Origin: a virus
DNA length: 60,601 bases
Strand: one strand, 5' to 3'
IMG/VR virus record: IMGVR_UViG_3300030061_002036
Span: 9,894 to 70,494 of that record
The position numbers and the translations under genes were made by a program. Numbering within the stretch: position 1 is the stretch's first letter; each line of letters begins with the position of its first letter. The notes beneath the pieces are model-generated. The model made no database searches. It was not told the DNA's origin and was given only the letters and a program-made list of their open reading frames with translations. Below are positions 9,356 through 17,490 of the stretch, piece after piece.

Positions 9356-12201
9356 AAAATATTTTATTAATATTATTATTACCAGTATTAGTATTCTCTC
9401 AGGATACTTGGGTAAACTTTAAAGTGCAATTTGATTTTTATGCGCCTTCAGAGTCTAATTTCTTTATGGTTAATGATAGTTCTGGAACTCAAGCAATTTT
9501 TTATCAGCCTACAGTAGCATATGAATATTTAGACACTACAATACTTCTTACTTCAGGGAGTTATACAGTAACTCTTAATGATACTTATGGAGATGGATGG
9601 GTTTCACAAAATCCAGCTCATTTTAAAATGGCTAATGCATGTCAAGGTTTAATTATAAATTGGGACCCTGTATTAGGCTCTTTTTATTTAAGAGATACTA
9701 CAGTTAATATATTACCTTGTGCTCCTCCTTATGGGGCATGTTTAGATCCTATTGCAATTAATTATGATTCATTAGCTGCTTGGGATGATAGTACTTGCGT
9801 ATATCCTCCTTGTACTGGTTTAGATACTTTTTATGTATTAAACTATTGCTCTGGAGCTCAAAATAAAGTTCATTATAAATGGTCTAATATGCCTAATCCT
9901 AACTGCAGGATGTTGGCTTACACTAGAACAACAGATATAAATACATTAGGAAATACTTGGTATAACTATCCAGCAAACTTTTCTAATACAGGATTATTAT
10001 ATAGTAATTCTCAAAATAATACTACATATTATTTCTTGGGAATGCTTGCTGACTCAAGTTTAACAGATACTCTGATTGTAACAACGCAAGAATGTATACC
10101 AGGATGTATGGACCCACTTGCTTTAAACTACAATCCTTGGGCTAACTCTGATGATGGTACATGTCAAATGCCTCCGGCTAATTGTGTAACAGGCGAGTCT
10201 AATATAGTAGTATCAATAATGCCAGATACTTATCCAGGAGAAACATCTTGGGAAATAGCAGATACAACTGGAACTGTCTTAGCTACATCACCAGCGTATT
10301 CTATACCTGGAGTTCCTGTTATTACTGAAGTATGTATACCAAATGGGACAGTAATAGAGTTTACTTTATTTGATTCTTTTGGAGATGGATTATGCGGTTC
10401 GTGTTACGGAGGTGCTGATGGAGGAGCAGTAGTACAGACATTATGTGAAGATACTTTAATAGCTATATTACCAGGAAATGCTGATTTTGGAAATGATACT
10501 TCTGTTATATATACAGTGGCACCGTGTATACCTAATATTATATATGGATGTACAACACCAGGATTTACAGAATATAATCCGCAGGCTACAGTAAATGACT
10601 CATCTTGTGTAACGCCTGTTATATTAGGTTGTGTTGACTCAACATCGCCAGATTATGACCCTATAGCAAATACAATGGAAATAGTTCCCCAATGCCAATA
10701 TACATTAGTAATTACTGATGAAGCTGAAGATGGTTGGTACGGAGCTTGGGTAGGTATACTGCAAGATAGCACAGTGTTAGGGCCTTTTATGATGGGTCCT
10801 TATGATGGGTACTCAGAAGAATTTATTATCAGTTTAAATGCGTTTAGTCCCGTAGAGTTAATGTTTTTTGCTCCAGGACAATCTGCAACAACAGCAAGTC
10901 AATGTGGATTCTTTTTAATAGGGCCTGAAGGTGATACTACACTATCAGGGGGAACTAATCCTTGGACGGATCCTATGTTACAATTTCCTTATAGGTATCA
11001 TAATATTCCGTATTGTGGTAATATATGTACACCAGGAGTAATTGGGTGTATGGATCCTATAGCATTAAACTATGATTCAATGGCTAATATGCCTGACACA
11101 TGTATATCCGTTATTTTAGGATGTACAAACTCTTTAGCATTTAATTATAATATAATTGCAAATGTAGATGATTCTAGCTGTGTTCCAATCATTATAGGGT
11201 GTATGGATATAACAGCATTTAATTATAACCCCTCAGCTAATACAAATGATTCAGCATCGTGTGTTCCTGTAATATATGGCTGTATGGATAATACTATGTT
11301 TAATTATAACCCAGCAGCTAATACTTCAAACGGCTCATGTATACCAATAGTTTTTGGATGCACAGATGCTTTAGCTTTTAATTATAATGTTTTAGCAAAT
11401 ACAAGTAATAATTCATGTATTCCATTTATATATGGATGCACAGATCCAGACGCTTTAAACTATAATCCTTCTGCAAATACTGACGATTCATCATGTGTTT
11501 CAATAGTTTATGGGTGCACGGATATAACAATGTTTAATTATAATCCAAATGCGAATACTGATAACGGGTCCTGTATTCCTTTTATATATGGATGTACTGA
11601 TAGTATAATGTTTAATTATGACCCATTAGCAAATACTGACAATGGAAATTGTATCCCTTATATTTATGGTTGTACTGACCCTAGCATGCTTAATTATAAT
11701 CCGCAAGCAAATACAGAAGATTTTAGTTGCATTTCTTATATTTATGGTTGTATGGATAGCACTGCTCTTAATTATGATTCATTGGCTAATACTGACAACG
11801 GTTCGTGTGTGGCTGTGGTGCAAGGGTGTATGGATCAAAATGCGTGGAACTACAATCCATTAGCAAATATAAATCATGGACACGATTCTTTAGGCTGTTT
11901 ATATGCAGCAACGTGGTGTATAAATGGATCTGGAAATCCTTTCTTTTTAAATGATGAATGTTATGCTTGGGTAATTGATGTAGATGATTACTGCTGTGAA
12001 AATGAATGGGATAATATATGTCAAGCAACTTATGACTATTGTCAAGGTACCTGGTCTGGACCTTTACTTAAAAGAGGAGATAAAACTTTAATAATGATTA
12101 CCGATTTATTAGGAAGGCCAACAATTCAGACTGATAAAAATAAACTTCTTCTCTATATTTATAGTGATGGAAGTATTGAAAGAAAATTAATTAATAAATA
12201 A
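9352..12201 (+). CDS. Secreted Cys-rich repeat protein with T9SS-like C-terminal tail
   Basis: A 949-residue exported protein. Residues 1-16 form a signal peptide (MKNILLILLL…VFS|Q). The N-terminal two thirds contain three GDGW-type motifs (DTYGDGW, DSFGDGL, EAEDGWYG), common in Bacteroidetes secreted beta-sandwich domains, interleaved with CMDPxAxNYNP modules. From about residue 565 comes a tandem array of 26-residue Cys repeats. After a Cys/Trp-rich patch the last 40 residues read TDLLGRP…YIYSDGSIERKLI, close to the end of type IX secretion sorting domains (DxxGR…Y.Y.dG….K.). The shared repeat links it to the giant protein at the left edge. Likely displayed on or released from the host surface, or used in the particle; the export signals are clear, the role is inferred. 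Confidence 0.85.
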   Translation: MKNILLILLLPVLVFSQDTWVNFKVQFDFYAPSESNFFMVNDSSGTQAIFYQPTVAYEYLDTTILLTSGSYTVTLNDTYGDGWVSQNPAHFKMANACQGLIINWDPVLGSFYLRDTTVNILPCAPPYGACLDPIAINYDSLAAWDDSTCVYPPCTGLDTFYVLNYCSGAQNKVHYKWSNMPNPNCRMLAYTRTTDINTLGNTWYNYPANFSNTGLLYSNSQNNTTYYFLGMLADSSLTDTLIVTTQECIPGCMDPLALNYNPWANSDDGTCQMPPANCVTGESNIVVSIMPDTYPGETSWEIADTTGTVLATSPAYSIPGVPVITEVCIPNGTVIEFTLFDSFGDGLCGSCYGGADGGAVVQTLCEDTLIAILPGNADFGNDTSVIYTVAPCIPNIIYGCTTPGFTEYNPQATVNDSSCVTPVILGCVDSTSPDYDPIANTMEIVPQCQYTLVITDEAEDGWYGAWVGILQDSTVLGPFMMGPYDGYSEEFIISLNAFSPVELMFFAPGQSATTASQCGFFLIGPEGDTTLSGGTNPWTDPMLQFPYRYHNIPYCGNICTPGVIGCMDPIALNYDSMANMPDTCISVILGCTNSLAFNYNIIANVDDSSCVPIIIGCMDITAFNYNPSANTNDSASCVPVIYGCMDNTMFNYNPAANTSNGSCIPIVFGCTDALAFNYNVLANTSNNSCIPFIYGCTDPDALNYNPSANTDDSSCVSIVYGCTDITMFNYNPNANTDNGSCIPFIYGCTDSIMFNYDPLANTDNGNCIPYIYGCTDPSMLNYNPQANTEDFSCISYIYGCMDSTALNYDSLANTDNGSCVAVVQGCMDQNAWNYNPLANINHGHDSLGCLYAATWCINGSGNPFFLNDECYAWVIDVDDYCCENEWDNICQATYDYCQGTWSGPLLKRGDKTLIMITDLLGRPTIQTDKNKLLLYIYSDGSIERKLINK
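11044..11898 (+). repeat. Tandem 78-bp (26-codon) coding repeat array, 11 units
   Basis: Successive Gly-Cys starts lie at 11044, 11119, 11197, 11278, 11356, 11434, 11512, 11590, 11668, 11746 and 11824. Spacing is 75, 78, 81, then seven times 78 bp. Each unit encodes (I/V)YGC(T/M)D…NYNPxANTD(D/N)GSC. The 81-bp unit has one extra codon (SAS). Near-constant unit length with high similarity suggests expansion and contraction by recombination or slippage. Confidence 0.93.
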
Positions 12202-12211
12202 AATAATAGAT

Positions 12212-12556
12212 ATGGCACAACAAACAATAACTAATCAAATATTATCTAACCTACACGATGTTATGTTAGATACAATTGAGCCTGGAAGCACAACTCTAAT
12301 AGATGAAGCTGCTAAAGAATTTACAGGCCCTTTCTACGCTGTAACAGCTTTAGCTGATACTATTATTGATGTAGATCAATGTAAGACAGGAATAAAACAA
12401 AAAGCTGCAGGAGCTGCATTAGAAGACTTAACAACAGCAAATATTACTGTTACACAAGGAATGACTATTTATAGTCACTTTGAATCAATTGAACTAGTTT
12501 CTGGAAGCTTATTAGCTTATGCTAGAAAAGGTGTAACTGTAACAGTTGAAGCATAA
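12212..12556 (+). CDS. Small virion-type protein, 114 aa
   Basis: A 114-residue soluble protein. The N-terminal 30 residues are helical, followed by short beta strands rich in Thr, Ile and Val. No signal peptide or membrane helix. The gene starts 10 bp after the secreted repeat protein and its stop overlaps the LamG gene start (TAATG at 12554-12558), so the two are probably translated together. It may be a decoration or adaptor protein partnered with the lectin-like product. I do not recognise the family. Confidence 0.72.
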   Translation: MAQQTITNQILSNLHDVMLDTIEPGSTTLIDEAAKEFTGPFYAVTALADTIIDVDQCKTGIKQKAAGAALEDLTTANITVTQGMTIYSHFESIELVSGSLLAYARKGVTVTVEA

Positions 12557-13416
12557 TGTTAACTATTGGAAATCCTATAAGTAAAAATCGTACTTGGACC
12601 CGTGCGTATGTTGTAAGAGGAGGAAAGCAGTCAATTGAGCTTGATGGTACTACTGACTATTTACGAGCAGGCGATCATGAAGATTATACATTTAGTTCTG
12701 GAGCTGGGTCAGCAAATGATATGCCTTTTAGTGTATCTATGTGGGTAAAAGCAGACGGAGCACAAAATTTTACGATTATGGCTAAAGCTGATAGCAGTGG
12801 AGATTATGAATATAGAATATTTATGCTGTCTAATAAACTTTTTGTCGATTTACATACAAATACTTCTGGAAATTATAATAGAGTAGCCACAACTTCTACT
12901 CTTACATATGCTGGAGCTTGGACACATTTTGTAATTACTTATAATGGAGATATTGCAAATAATGATGACGGAAGAAAAAGAGGAAGACGTATATATATTA
13001 ACGGAGTACTTCATGCTATGTCGCCTGCGGCAGGAGGTTCTTATACTGGTATGAATGACGAAGTTTCTAATTTAGTTTTTGGGCATATGCTAGACACAGC
13101 AAATTTTGATCTTGATGGTATGATGGCTGATATAATATTATGGAAAAATTATGAGCTAACACAAGCAAATGTTAATTATATACTTGGAAAACAAAACACA
13201 GTTTATTATAGTGTTAATCCTACTAAAGCTCGGGTTAACTATAGCAGTGCTGCTGCGGCTGCGTGTGTAGGATGGTGGCCGTGTGCTGTTGTAGATGCCG
13301 GTGAAGTAGTAGATGAATCTGTAAATACTAATAATTTAGCGTTAATAAATAATGCAGCAATTTCAGCGGCATCTGACGATAATACTCCAACAGCATCTAA
13401 ATTGCCTAATACATAA
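12556..13416 (+). CDS. LamG/concanavalin-like lectin-domain protein
   Basis: A 286-residue protein without a signal peptide. Residues about 25-205 fit a laminin-G/concanavalin-A jelly roll: an early SIELDGTTDYL strand, FSVSMWVKAD, a central …AGAWTHFVITYNG element, YINGVLH, and a late DGMMADIILW strand. These are the typical landmarks of LamG_3-like domains in phage tail and capsid-surface proteins. Such domains bind glycans, so it probably helps the particle bind host or environmental polysaccharide. Lack of export signal fits a virion component rather than a secreted one. Start is coupled to the preceding gene by TAATG. Confidence 0.82.
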   Translation: MLTIGNPISKNRTWTRAYVVRGGKQSIELDGTTDYLRAGDHEDYTFSSGAGSANDMPFSVSMWVKADGAQNFTIMAKADSSGDYEYRIFMLSNKLFVDLHTNTSGNYNRVATTSTLTYAGAWTHFVITYNGDIANNDDGRKRGRRIYINGVLHAMSPAAGGSYTGMNDEVSNLVFGHMLDTANFDLDGMMADIILWKNYELTQANVNYILGKQNTVYYSVNPTKARVNYSSAAAAACVGWWPCAVVDAGEVVDESVNTNNLALINNAAISAASDDNTPTASKLPNT

Positions 13417-13420
13417 ACGA

Positions 13421-14455
13421 ATGAAATATATATTATCAATATTATTTTTTGTTATAAGCTTAACAGTAGATGCTCAAGAGTTTAAAAAGTATTTTAAATT
13501 TGCAACTTTTTATGGAGCTGTAAATGGTGGAACTTCTATCTCTGATATAGATGTATACTCTATAACCAATGGGCTAGAAACTTCTACAGTTCAAACACCG
13601 TTTGATTATACTATTACATTAGGAGTAAGAAAGATAGCAAGATTTGGATATGAAAATAGAGCAAATACTTTTTATGATGGAACAGAGACTTCTTGGTCTG
13701 ATGGAGCTAGCATAGGTAAAGTAAAAGGTTTGGAGTTTTTATTTGAAGCAGATATTAAAAGACAAGAAGGCGTAAATTACTTAGACCAACATCACTTTAT
13801 TAGGTACGTAGCGGATAAATACATACTAAAAGGAGAATATTTAGAAGATGGTTTTGCAGATATAAAATACTTCGAAACTTCTCAAAGGTATAGATACAAT
13901 AAAGGAAAAATATCTTTTAATATTGGATTGTCTCAGAGATTATCTGAACCTTACGGTTATGATCCTTTAGAAGAATGGATATTAGATAATGGTGATATAC
14001 ATTATACGTATTTAGCTATACAAGAAGGATATAAAATAGATGTATTTAATAGTGAGTATAAAGATCCAAATGGTAATATAGTAGCTACAAATGTAGAAGT
14101 ATGGGAAGAAATTATAATTCCTCAAGTATTAGCAGATTATGTAGAAAGAAAAAGAAATGAGTTAGATAATAAAATGCAACAATCTTTAGTAATAGGTATA
14201 GATTATTATTACTATAAAAAAAGTTTTTGGTTGCATACTTGGATTAATTTAATGCCTTGGCACTATGACGATGGAGGGGCATTTTCTTATCATAAGTATA
14301 ATAACAATGAACAATGGTATGATTACTCAGGTGGATTAATATTTGGTTATAAATATAATAAACACTTGGGAACATTTGTAGAAGGAAAGTACAATAAATA
14401 TTGGAATCGTGAGTGGTACGATTTTAAATTTGGAATTAATTATGTAATATTTTAA
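13421..14455 (+). CDS. Exported outer-membrane beta-barrel-like protein
   Basis: The ATG at 13421 is preferred over one at 13352, because it begins a clean signal peptide (MKYILSILFF…VDA|Q) and avoids a 65-bp overlap with the lectin gene. The mature protein, about 325 residues, is rich in alternating aromatic/polar strands and Tyr, and ends in …FGINYVIF. A terminal Phe after alternating residues is the usual signal of outer-membrane barrels. Short periplasmic-turn-like and longer polar loops alternate, fitting a barrel of perhaps 12-16 strands, a count that is inferred. A phage-made outer-membrane protein could block receptors, change permeability or serve superinfection exclusion. No known family is named with certainty. 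Confidence 0.75.
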   Translation: MKYILSILFFVISLTVDAQEFKKYFKFATFYGAVNGGTSISDIDVYSITNGLETSTVQTPFDYTITLGVRKIARFGYENRANTFYDGTETSWSDGASIGKVKGLEFLFEADIKRQEGVNYLDQHHFIRYVADKYILKGEYLEDGFADIKYFETSQRYRYNKGKISFNIGLSQRLSEPYGYDPLEEWILDNGDIHYTYLAIQEGYKIDVFNSEYKDPNGNIVATNVEVWEEIIIPQVLADYVERKRNELDNKMQQSLVIGIDYYYYKKSFWLHTWINLMPWHYDDGGAFSYHKYNNNEQWYDYSGGLIFGYKYNKHLGTFVEGKYNKYWNREWYDFKFGINYVIF

Positions 14456-14466
14456 AAATAAAAATT

Positions 14467-14571
14467 ATGAAAAAGAAAATTTGTAAATGGGTAATGGCTA
14501 TAACTTTTGGTTTAGTTTGTTTTAACTGGTGCGAGTGTGCTTGCGGAGAAGATAATTGCTGTCAAGCATAA
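14467..14571 (+). CDS. 34-aa Cys-rich exported peptide
   Basis: A short frame encodes MKKKICKWVMAITFGLVCF followed by WCECACGEDNCCQA. It has a Lys-rich start, a hydrophobic core and seven Cys in 34 residues, six in the last 17. It lies 11 bp after the barrel-like gene behind the same AAAATAAAAATT-type leader used by other genes here. The layout looks like a signal peptide or membrane anchor plus a disulfide or metal-binding knot. A lipoprotein reading is possible but no perfect lipobox is seen. Its small size means chance cannot be fully excluded, though leader and position favour a gene. Confidence 0.55.
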   Translation: MKKKICKWVMAITFGLVCFNWCECACGEDNCCQA

Positions 14572-14587
14572 ATGTAAATTATAAACT

Positions 14588-14797
14588 ATGCCTATAACTA
14601 ATAAACAAATACACGAAGAATTAAGAGATCTTAAGGAAGATGTAAGATTTATTAAAAAGAGATTATTAGATCCAGATGATGGAACTATCTCAAGAGTTAA
14701 TAGAAATACTAGTTTTAGAAAGGGTACCCAAAAAACTCTTTGGTCTATTTGGTTAGTTTTAATAGGCATACTAGGAAAATTAATATTTTGGAATTAA
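14588..14797 (+). CDS. Small coiled-coil/C-terminal membrane protein (XhlA-like layout)
   Basis: A 69-residue protein with an N-terminal charged helix (about 5-30, Glu/Lys/Arg-rich heptads), a short polar stretch and one C-terminal transmembrane helix (about 50-66) ending at FWN. This is the layout of XhlA-type holin partners. It lies 10 bp before a DUF5675 gene that may be lytic. No sequence family is certain, and the lysis role is inferred from topology and neighbours. Confidence 0.7.
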   Translation: MPITNKQIHEELRDLKEDVRFIKKRLLDPDDGTISRVNRNTSFRKGTQKTLWSIWLVLIGILGKLIFWN

Positions 14798-14807
14798 AAT
14801 AAAAAGA

Positions 14808-15272
14808 ATGAAATTAAAAGTATTAAGATTTAGTAGTCAAAAAGATTCTACTAATGGTTTATTATTTGATGCAACTGAAGGTATGAAATTTTTATGCTAT
14901 ACGCTAGAAGACGAAAAAAGAGAAGTTAAAGTTAAATCAGAAACACGTATTCCTGCAGGAACGTATAAAATCTTATTAAGAAAAGAAGGAGGATTTCATG
15001 GTAGATATGAAAAGAAGTATGGATCTATGCATAAAGGTATGCTATGGTTACAAGATGTTCCAGGATTTCAGTGGATCCTTATACATACTGGTAATACTGA
15101 TGAGCATACTGCAGGATGTTTGATTTTAGGAGATACACAAGAAAATAATGTAATAGCTGAAAACGGCTTTGTTGGCAGGTCTACATCTGCGTATAAACGT
15201 ATATACCCTATAATAGCAAAGGTTTTAGAAAATGAAGAAGAAGTAACAATTGAATATATTGATTTAGATTAA
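14808..15272 (+). CDS. DUF5675-family protein, putative lysis-associated enzyme
   Basis: A 154-residue protein of the DUF5675 type. It has an early YTLED strand, the R(I)PAGTYKI element near residue 48, and a late catalytic-looking segment, ILIHTGNT…HTAGCLI (H93, H100, C104). His plus a T-x-G-C loop resembles L,D-transpeptidase active sites. DUF5675 genes are frequent in phage lysis regions and have been suggested to act on peptidoglycan, but the reaction is not established to my knowledge. No signal peptide, so export would need the holin. It ends in a TAATG overlap with the fibre gene. Confidence 0.85.
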   Translation: MKLKVLRFSSQKDSTNGLLFDATEGMKFLCYTLEDEKREVKVKSETRIPAGTYKILLRKEGGFHGRYEKKYGSMHKGMLWLQDVPGFQWILIHTGNTDEHTAGCLILGDTQENNVIAENGFVGRSTSAYKRIYPIIAKVLENEEEVTIEYIDLD

Positions 15273-16765
15273 TGAAAGTTATAGGCCAAATAGCACACGA
15301 AGAAACTGTAGAGCATGGTCAGTTAAAACTGGGAACTACAGCTACAACAGCATTAGCTGGTAATACAGCTTATGACATTTCTTGTGTTGATGGGGCTAAC
15401 TCTGACGAAGAAAATATAAGATTAACTAAATCGTTTGCAGGTACTAATATAGCTAGTGTTACGGATGATGTTGTATTAGAGGCAGGCACAGGATTGAGTA
15501 TAGCTAGAAGTGGAGATAAAATAACATTTACTAACACTGAAACAGATACGGTATTAACTTCTGAACAAGTTGAAGATATTATCGGAGCAATGGTAACCGG
15601 CAATACAGAAACAAATATAGCTGTAACTTATGATGACTCAGGAGGTAAACTAAACTTTGTTTCTACAGACACAGACACAGTTTATACCCATCCAACGGGT
15701 GCTGGTTATAACCATATACCTTCTGGAGGGTCTTCTGGACAATTTTTAAAGTATGCGTCCGCAGGTACGGCGACATGGGCTGCAGACAATGATACAACCT
15801 ATTCAATTCAAGATGGAGAGTTATCGCAGAATAACTTTACAAACACTTTAAAAACTAAATTAGACGGCATTGCAGCAAGTGCTAATAATTATTCTCATCC
15901 TACAGGTAATGGAAATAACCATATACCGGCAGATGGATCTTCTGGGCAGTTTTTAAAATACTCATCAGCAGGAACTGCAGTTTGGGCAGCTGATAATAAT
16001 ACTACTTATAGCGAAGCTAGCGGTAGTAGTGAAGGTCTTATGTCTACTGCACATCATGATAAATTAGATGGAATAGAAAGTAGCGCAGACGTAACAGATG
16101 CTACAAATGTTACGGCAGCTGGAGCGTTAATGGACAGTGAATGTAGTAGTTTAGCCTCTGTAAAAGCATTAGATCAAGGAGTTGCTACAGGTGATTCTCC
16201 GCAATTTGCGGGTATTAATTTAGGGCACGCTAATGATACAACTTTTGCTAGAACTGCTGCTGGAACTGTGACTATAGAAGGCAAGCAGATAAGTACTAGA
16301 GAAAAAGTAATACATATAGAGCACGCTAATTTTACTGATGATCTAGGTACAACAGAACATTTTATACCATTTATATCATCTTTTGAGCATGCTAGTTTTG
16401 CTAATGAAAAAGTACCAATGATTATGCCTGTTAATGGGAAATTATTAGGAGTGCATTATAAAGCTAATAATCACACACATACAAGCAGTAACGAAGTAAC
16501 GTTTAGATTGTATGATGTAGATGATGGAGAACTTTGGGCTGATGGTAATAAAACAGTTATAGGAACTAAAGTAGTAGACGGAGTAAATAGAGTAAATATG
16601 TGTTCTGCTGATTTTCAAGATTTAACAACTACAGGTGCTTCTGGTAGTAATGCTTTTACTGCTAGTGAGTTAGTAGGTGTTAGTATACAAAATTCGCAAG
16701 ACCTGAGTACTACAACTAAGTATTCTGTTACTATGATTTTTGAATTAGATTTTAGCTCTTACTAA
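15272..16765 (+). CDS. Tail-fibre/appendage-like protein with internal duplication
   Basis: A 497-residue protein of fibre composition (Gly, Ser, Thr, Asn-rich, almost no long helices). Residues about 140-178 and 209-247 are two copies of a module, HPTG.G.NHIP…GQFLKY.SAGTA.WAADN.TTY, starting at bases 15689 and 15896, exactly 69 codons apart. A later DKLDGI…TDATNV stretch is also typical of marine phage fibres. The C-terminal third (after about residue 345) forms a separate beta domain that may be the tip or lectin part. Coupled by TAATG to both neighbours. Probably a trimeric appendage; the receptor is unknown. Confidence 0.82.
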   Translation: MKVIGQIAHEETVEHGQLKLGTTATTALAGNTAYDISCVDGANSDEENIRLTKSFAGTNIASVTDDVVLEAGTGLSIARSGDKITFTNTETDTVLTSEQVEDIIGAMVTGNTETNIAVTYDDSGGKLNFVSTDTDTVYTHPTGAGYNHIPSGGSSGQFLKYASAGTATWAADNDTTYSIQDGELSQNNFTNTLKTKLDGIAASANNYSHPTGNGNNHIPADGSSGQFLKYSSAGTAVWAADNNTTYSEASGSSEGLMSTAHHDKLDGIESSADVTDATNVTAAGALMDSECSSLASVKALDQGVATGDSPQFAGINLGHANDTTFARTAAGTVTIEGKQISTREKVIHIEHANFTDDLGTTEHFIPFISSFEHASFANEKVPMIMPVNGKLLGVHYKANNHTHTSSNEVTFRLYDVDDGELWADGNKTVIGTKVVDGVNRVNMCSADFQDLTTTGASGSNAFTASELVGVSIQNSQDLSTTTKYSVTMIFELDFSSY

Positions 16766-17091
16766 TGGCGTATACTCATCAACATATAATAGGAAGTTCA
16801 GGATTTATAACTAAAATACGTAGCATTGTTACAGATACTACTACACTACAAGAGCTAACGTTAAGTAGTGTAAAAGATAATGGAAGCTGCACAGTTGATT
16901 TATTTATCTATGGTAATCATGCTCCTGTAACTGGACAAAAGTTTTATATAATAAAAAATTTAATAATATTAAAAGGTACAAGTGTAACATTTGATTCTTC
17001 TGATATAGGCTATGATAATAAATTATATGATCTATATATACAAGTATCAAGTAATAAAGATGCGCTTGACCTTAAATTAAAAATAACATAA
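16765..17091 (+). CDS. Beta-rich small protein, possible fibre partner
   Basis: A 108-residue protein that starts within the fibre gene's stop (TAATG). It is composed of short strands with features such as CTVDLFIYG, a KFYIIKN strand and LYDLYIQV, resembling a compact beta-sandwich. No signal peptide or membrane helix. Similar small beta proteins downstream of fibres in marine phages are often cofactors or accessory tip subunits. The family is not recognised; the partner role is inferred from translational coupling. Confidence 0.7.
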   Translation: MAYTHQHIIGSSGFITKIRSIVTDTTTLQELTLSSVKDNGSCTVDLFIYGNHAPVTGQKFYIIKNLIILKGTSVTFDSSDIGYDNKLYDLYIQVSSNKDALDLKLKIT

Positions 17092-17093
17092 TT

Positions 17094-17486
17094 ATGAGTA
17101 TATTAACAAAAATATTTTCAAGCGGTGCTACAGAGCTAGTAAAAGGTGTAGGAGGAGTTATAGACAGCTTACATACATCTACAGAAGAAAAACTTGAAGC
17201 AGAGCGCAAGATAAAAGAAATGATAATGGGATATGAGGCAGAAATGCAGAAACAAGTAACTGAGAGATGGAAAGTAGATATGAATTCAGATTCATGGCTA
17301 TCTAAAAATATAAGACCAATGGTTTTAATATTTCTAGTAGTGTCTACAGTATTAATTATATTTATTGATGCTGGAGCTATTTCTTTTGAAGTTAAATCTT
17401 CTTGGGTAGACTTATTGCAACTAGTATTAATAACAGTGATTGGAGCTTATTTTGGCGGACGATCGCTAGAAAAAGTAAAAAAATAA
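17094..17486 (+). CDS. Holin of the GTA/3TM type
   Basis: A 130-residue protein with a short N-terminal amphipathic/hydrophobic segment, a charged helix (about 28-62), then the hallmark WLSKNIRPM leading into a transmembrane helix (about 74-94), and a second helix (about 106-121) ending GAYFGGRSLEKVKK. This order fits the GTA_holin_3TM family (Pfam), which permeabilises the inner membrane at lysis. The gene lies 2 bp after the preceding one and 4 bp before the ring gene, so it is expressed with late genes. It is the most recognisable holin in the window. Confidence 0.85.
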   Translation: MSILTKIFSSGATELVKGVGGVIDSLHTSTEEKLEAERKIKEMIMGYEAEMQKQVTERWKVDMNSDSWLSKNIRPMVLIFLVVSTVLIIFIDAGAISFEVKSSWVDLLQLVLITVIGAYFGGRSLEKVKK

Positions 17487-17490
17487 AACT

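Noticed and set aside
11044-11898. CRISPR array
   Set aside because: The 78-bp repeats are in frame, coding and without unique spacers; they encode Cys modules of a secreted protein.
3-13416. Diversity-generating retroelement acting on the lectin or adhesin genes
   Set aside because: No reverse transcriptase and no template/variable repeat pair were found in the window.
13352-13420. Longer start for the barrel-like protein
   Set aside because: The extra 23 residues overlap the lectin gene and would bury the signal peptide that begins at 13421.
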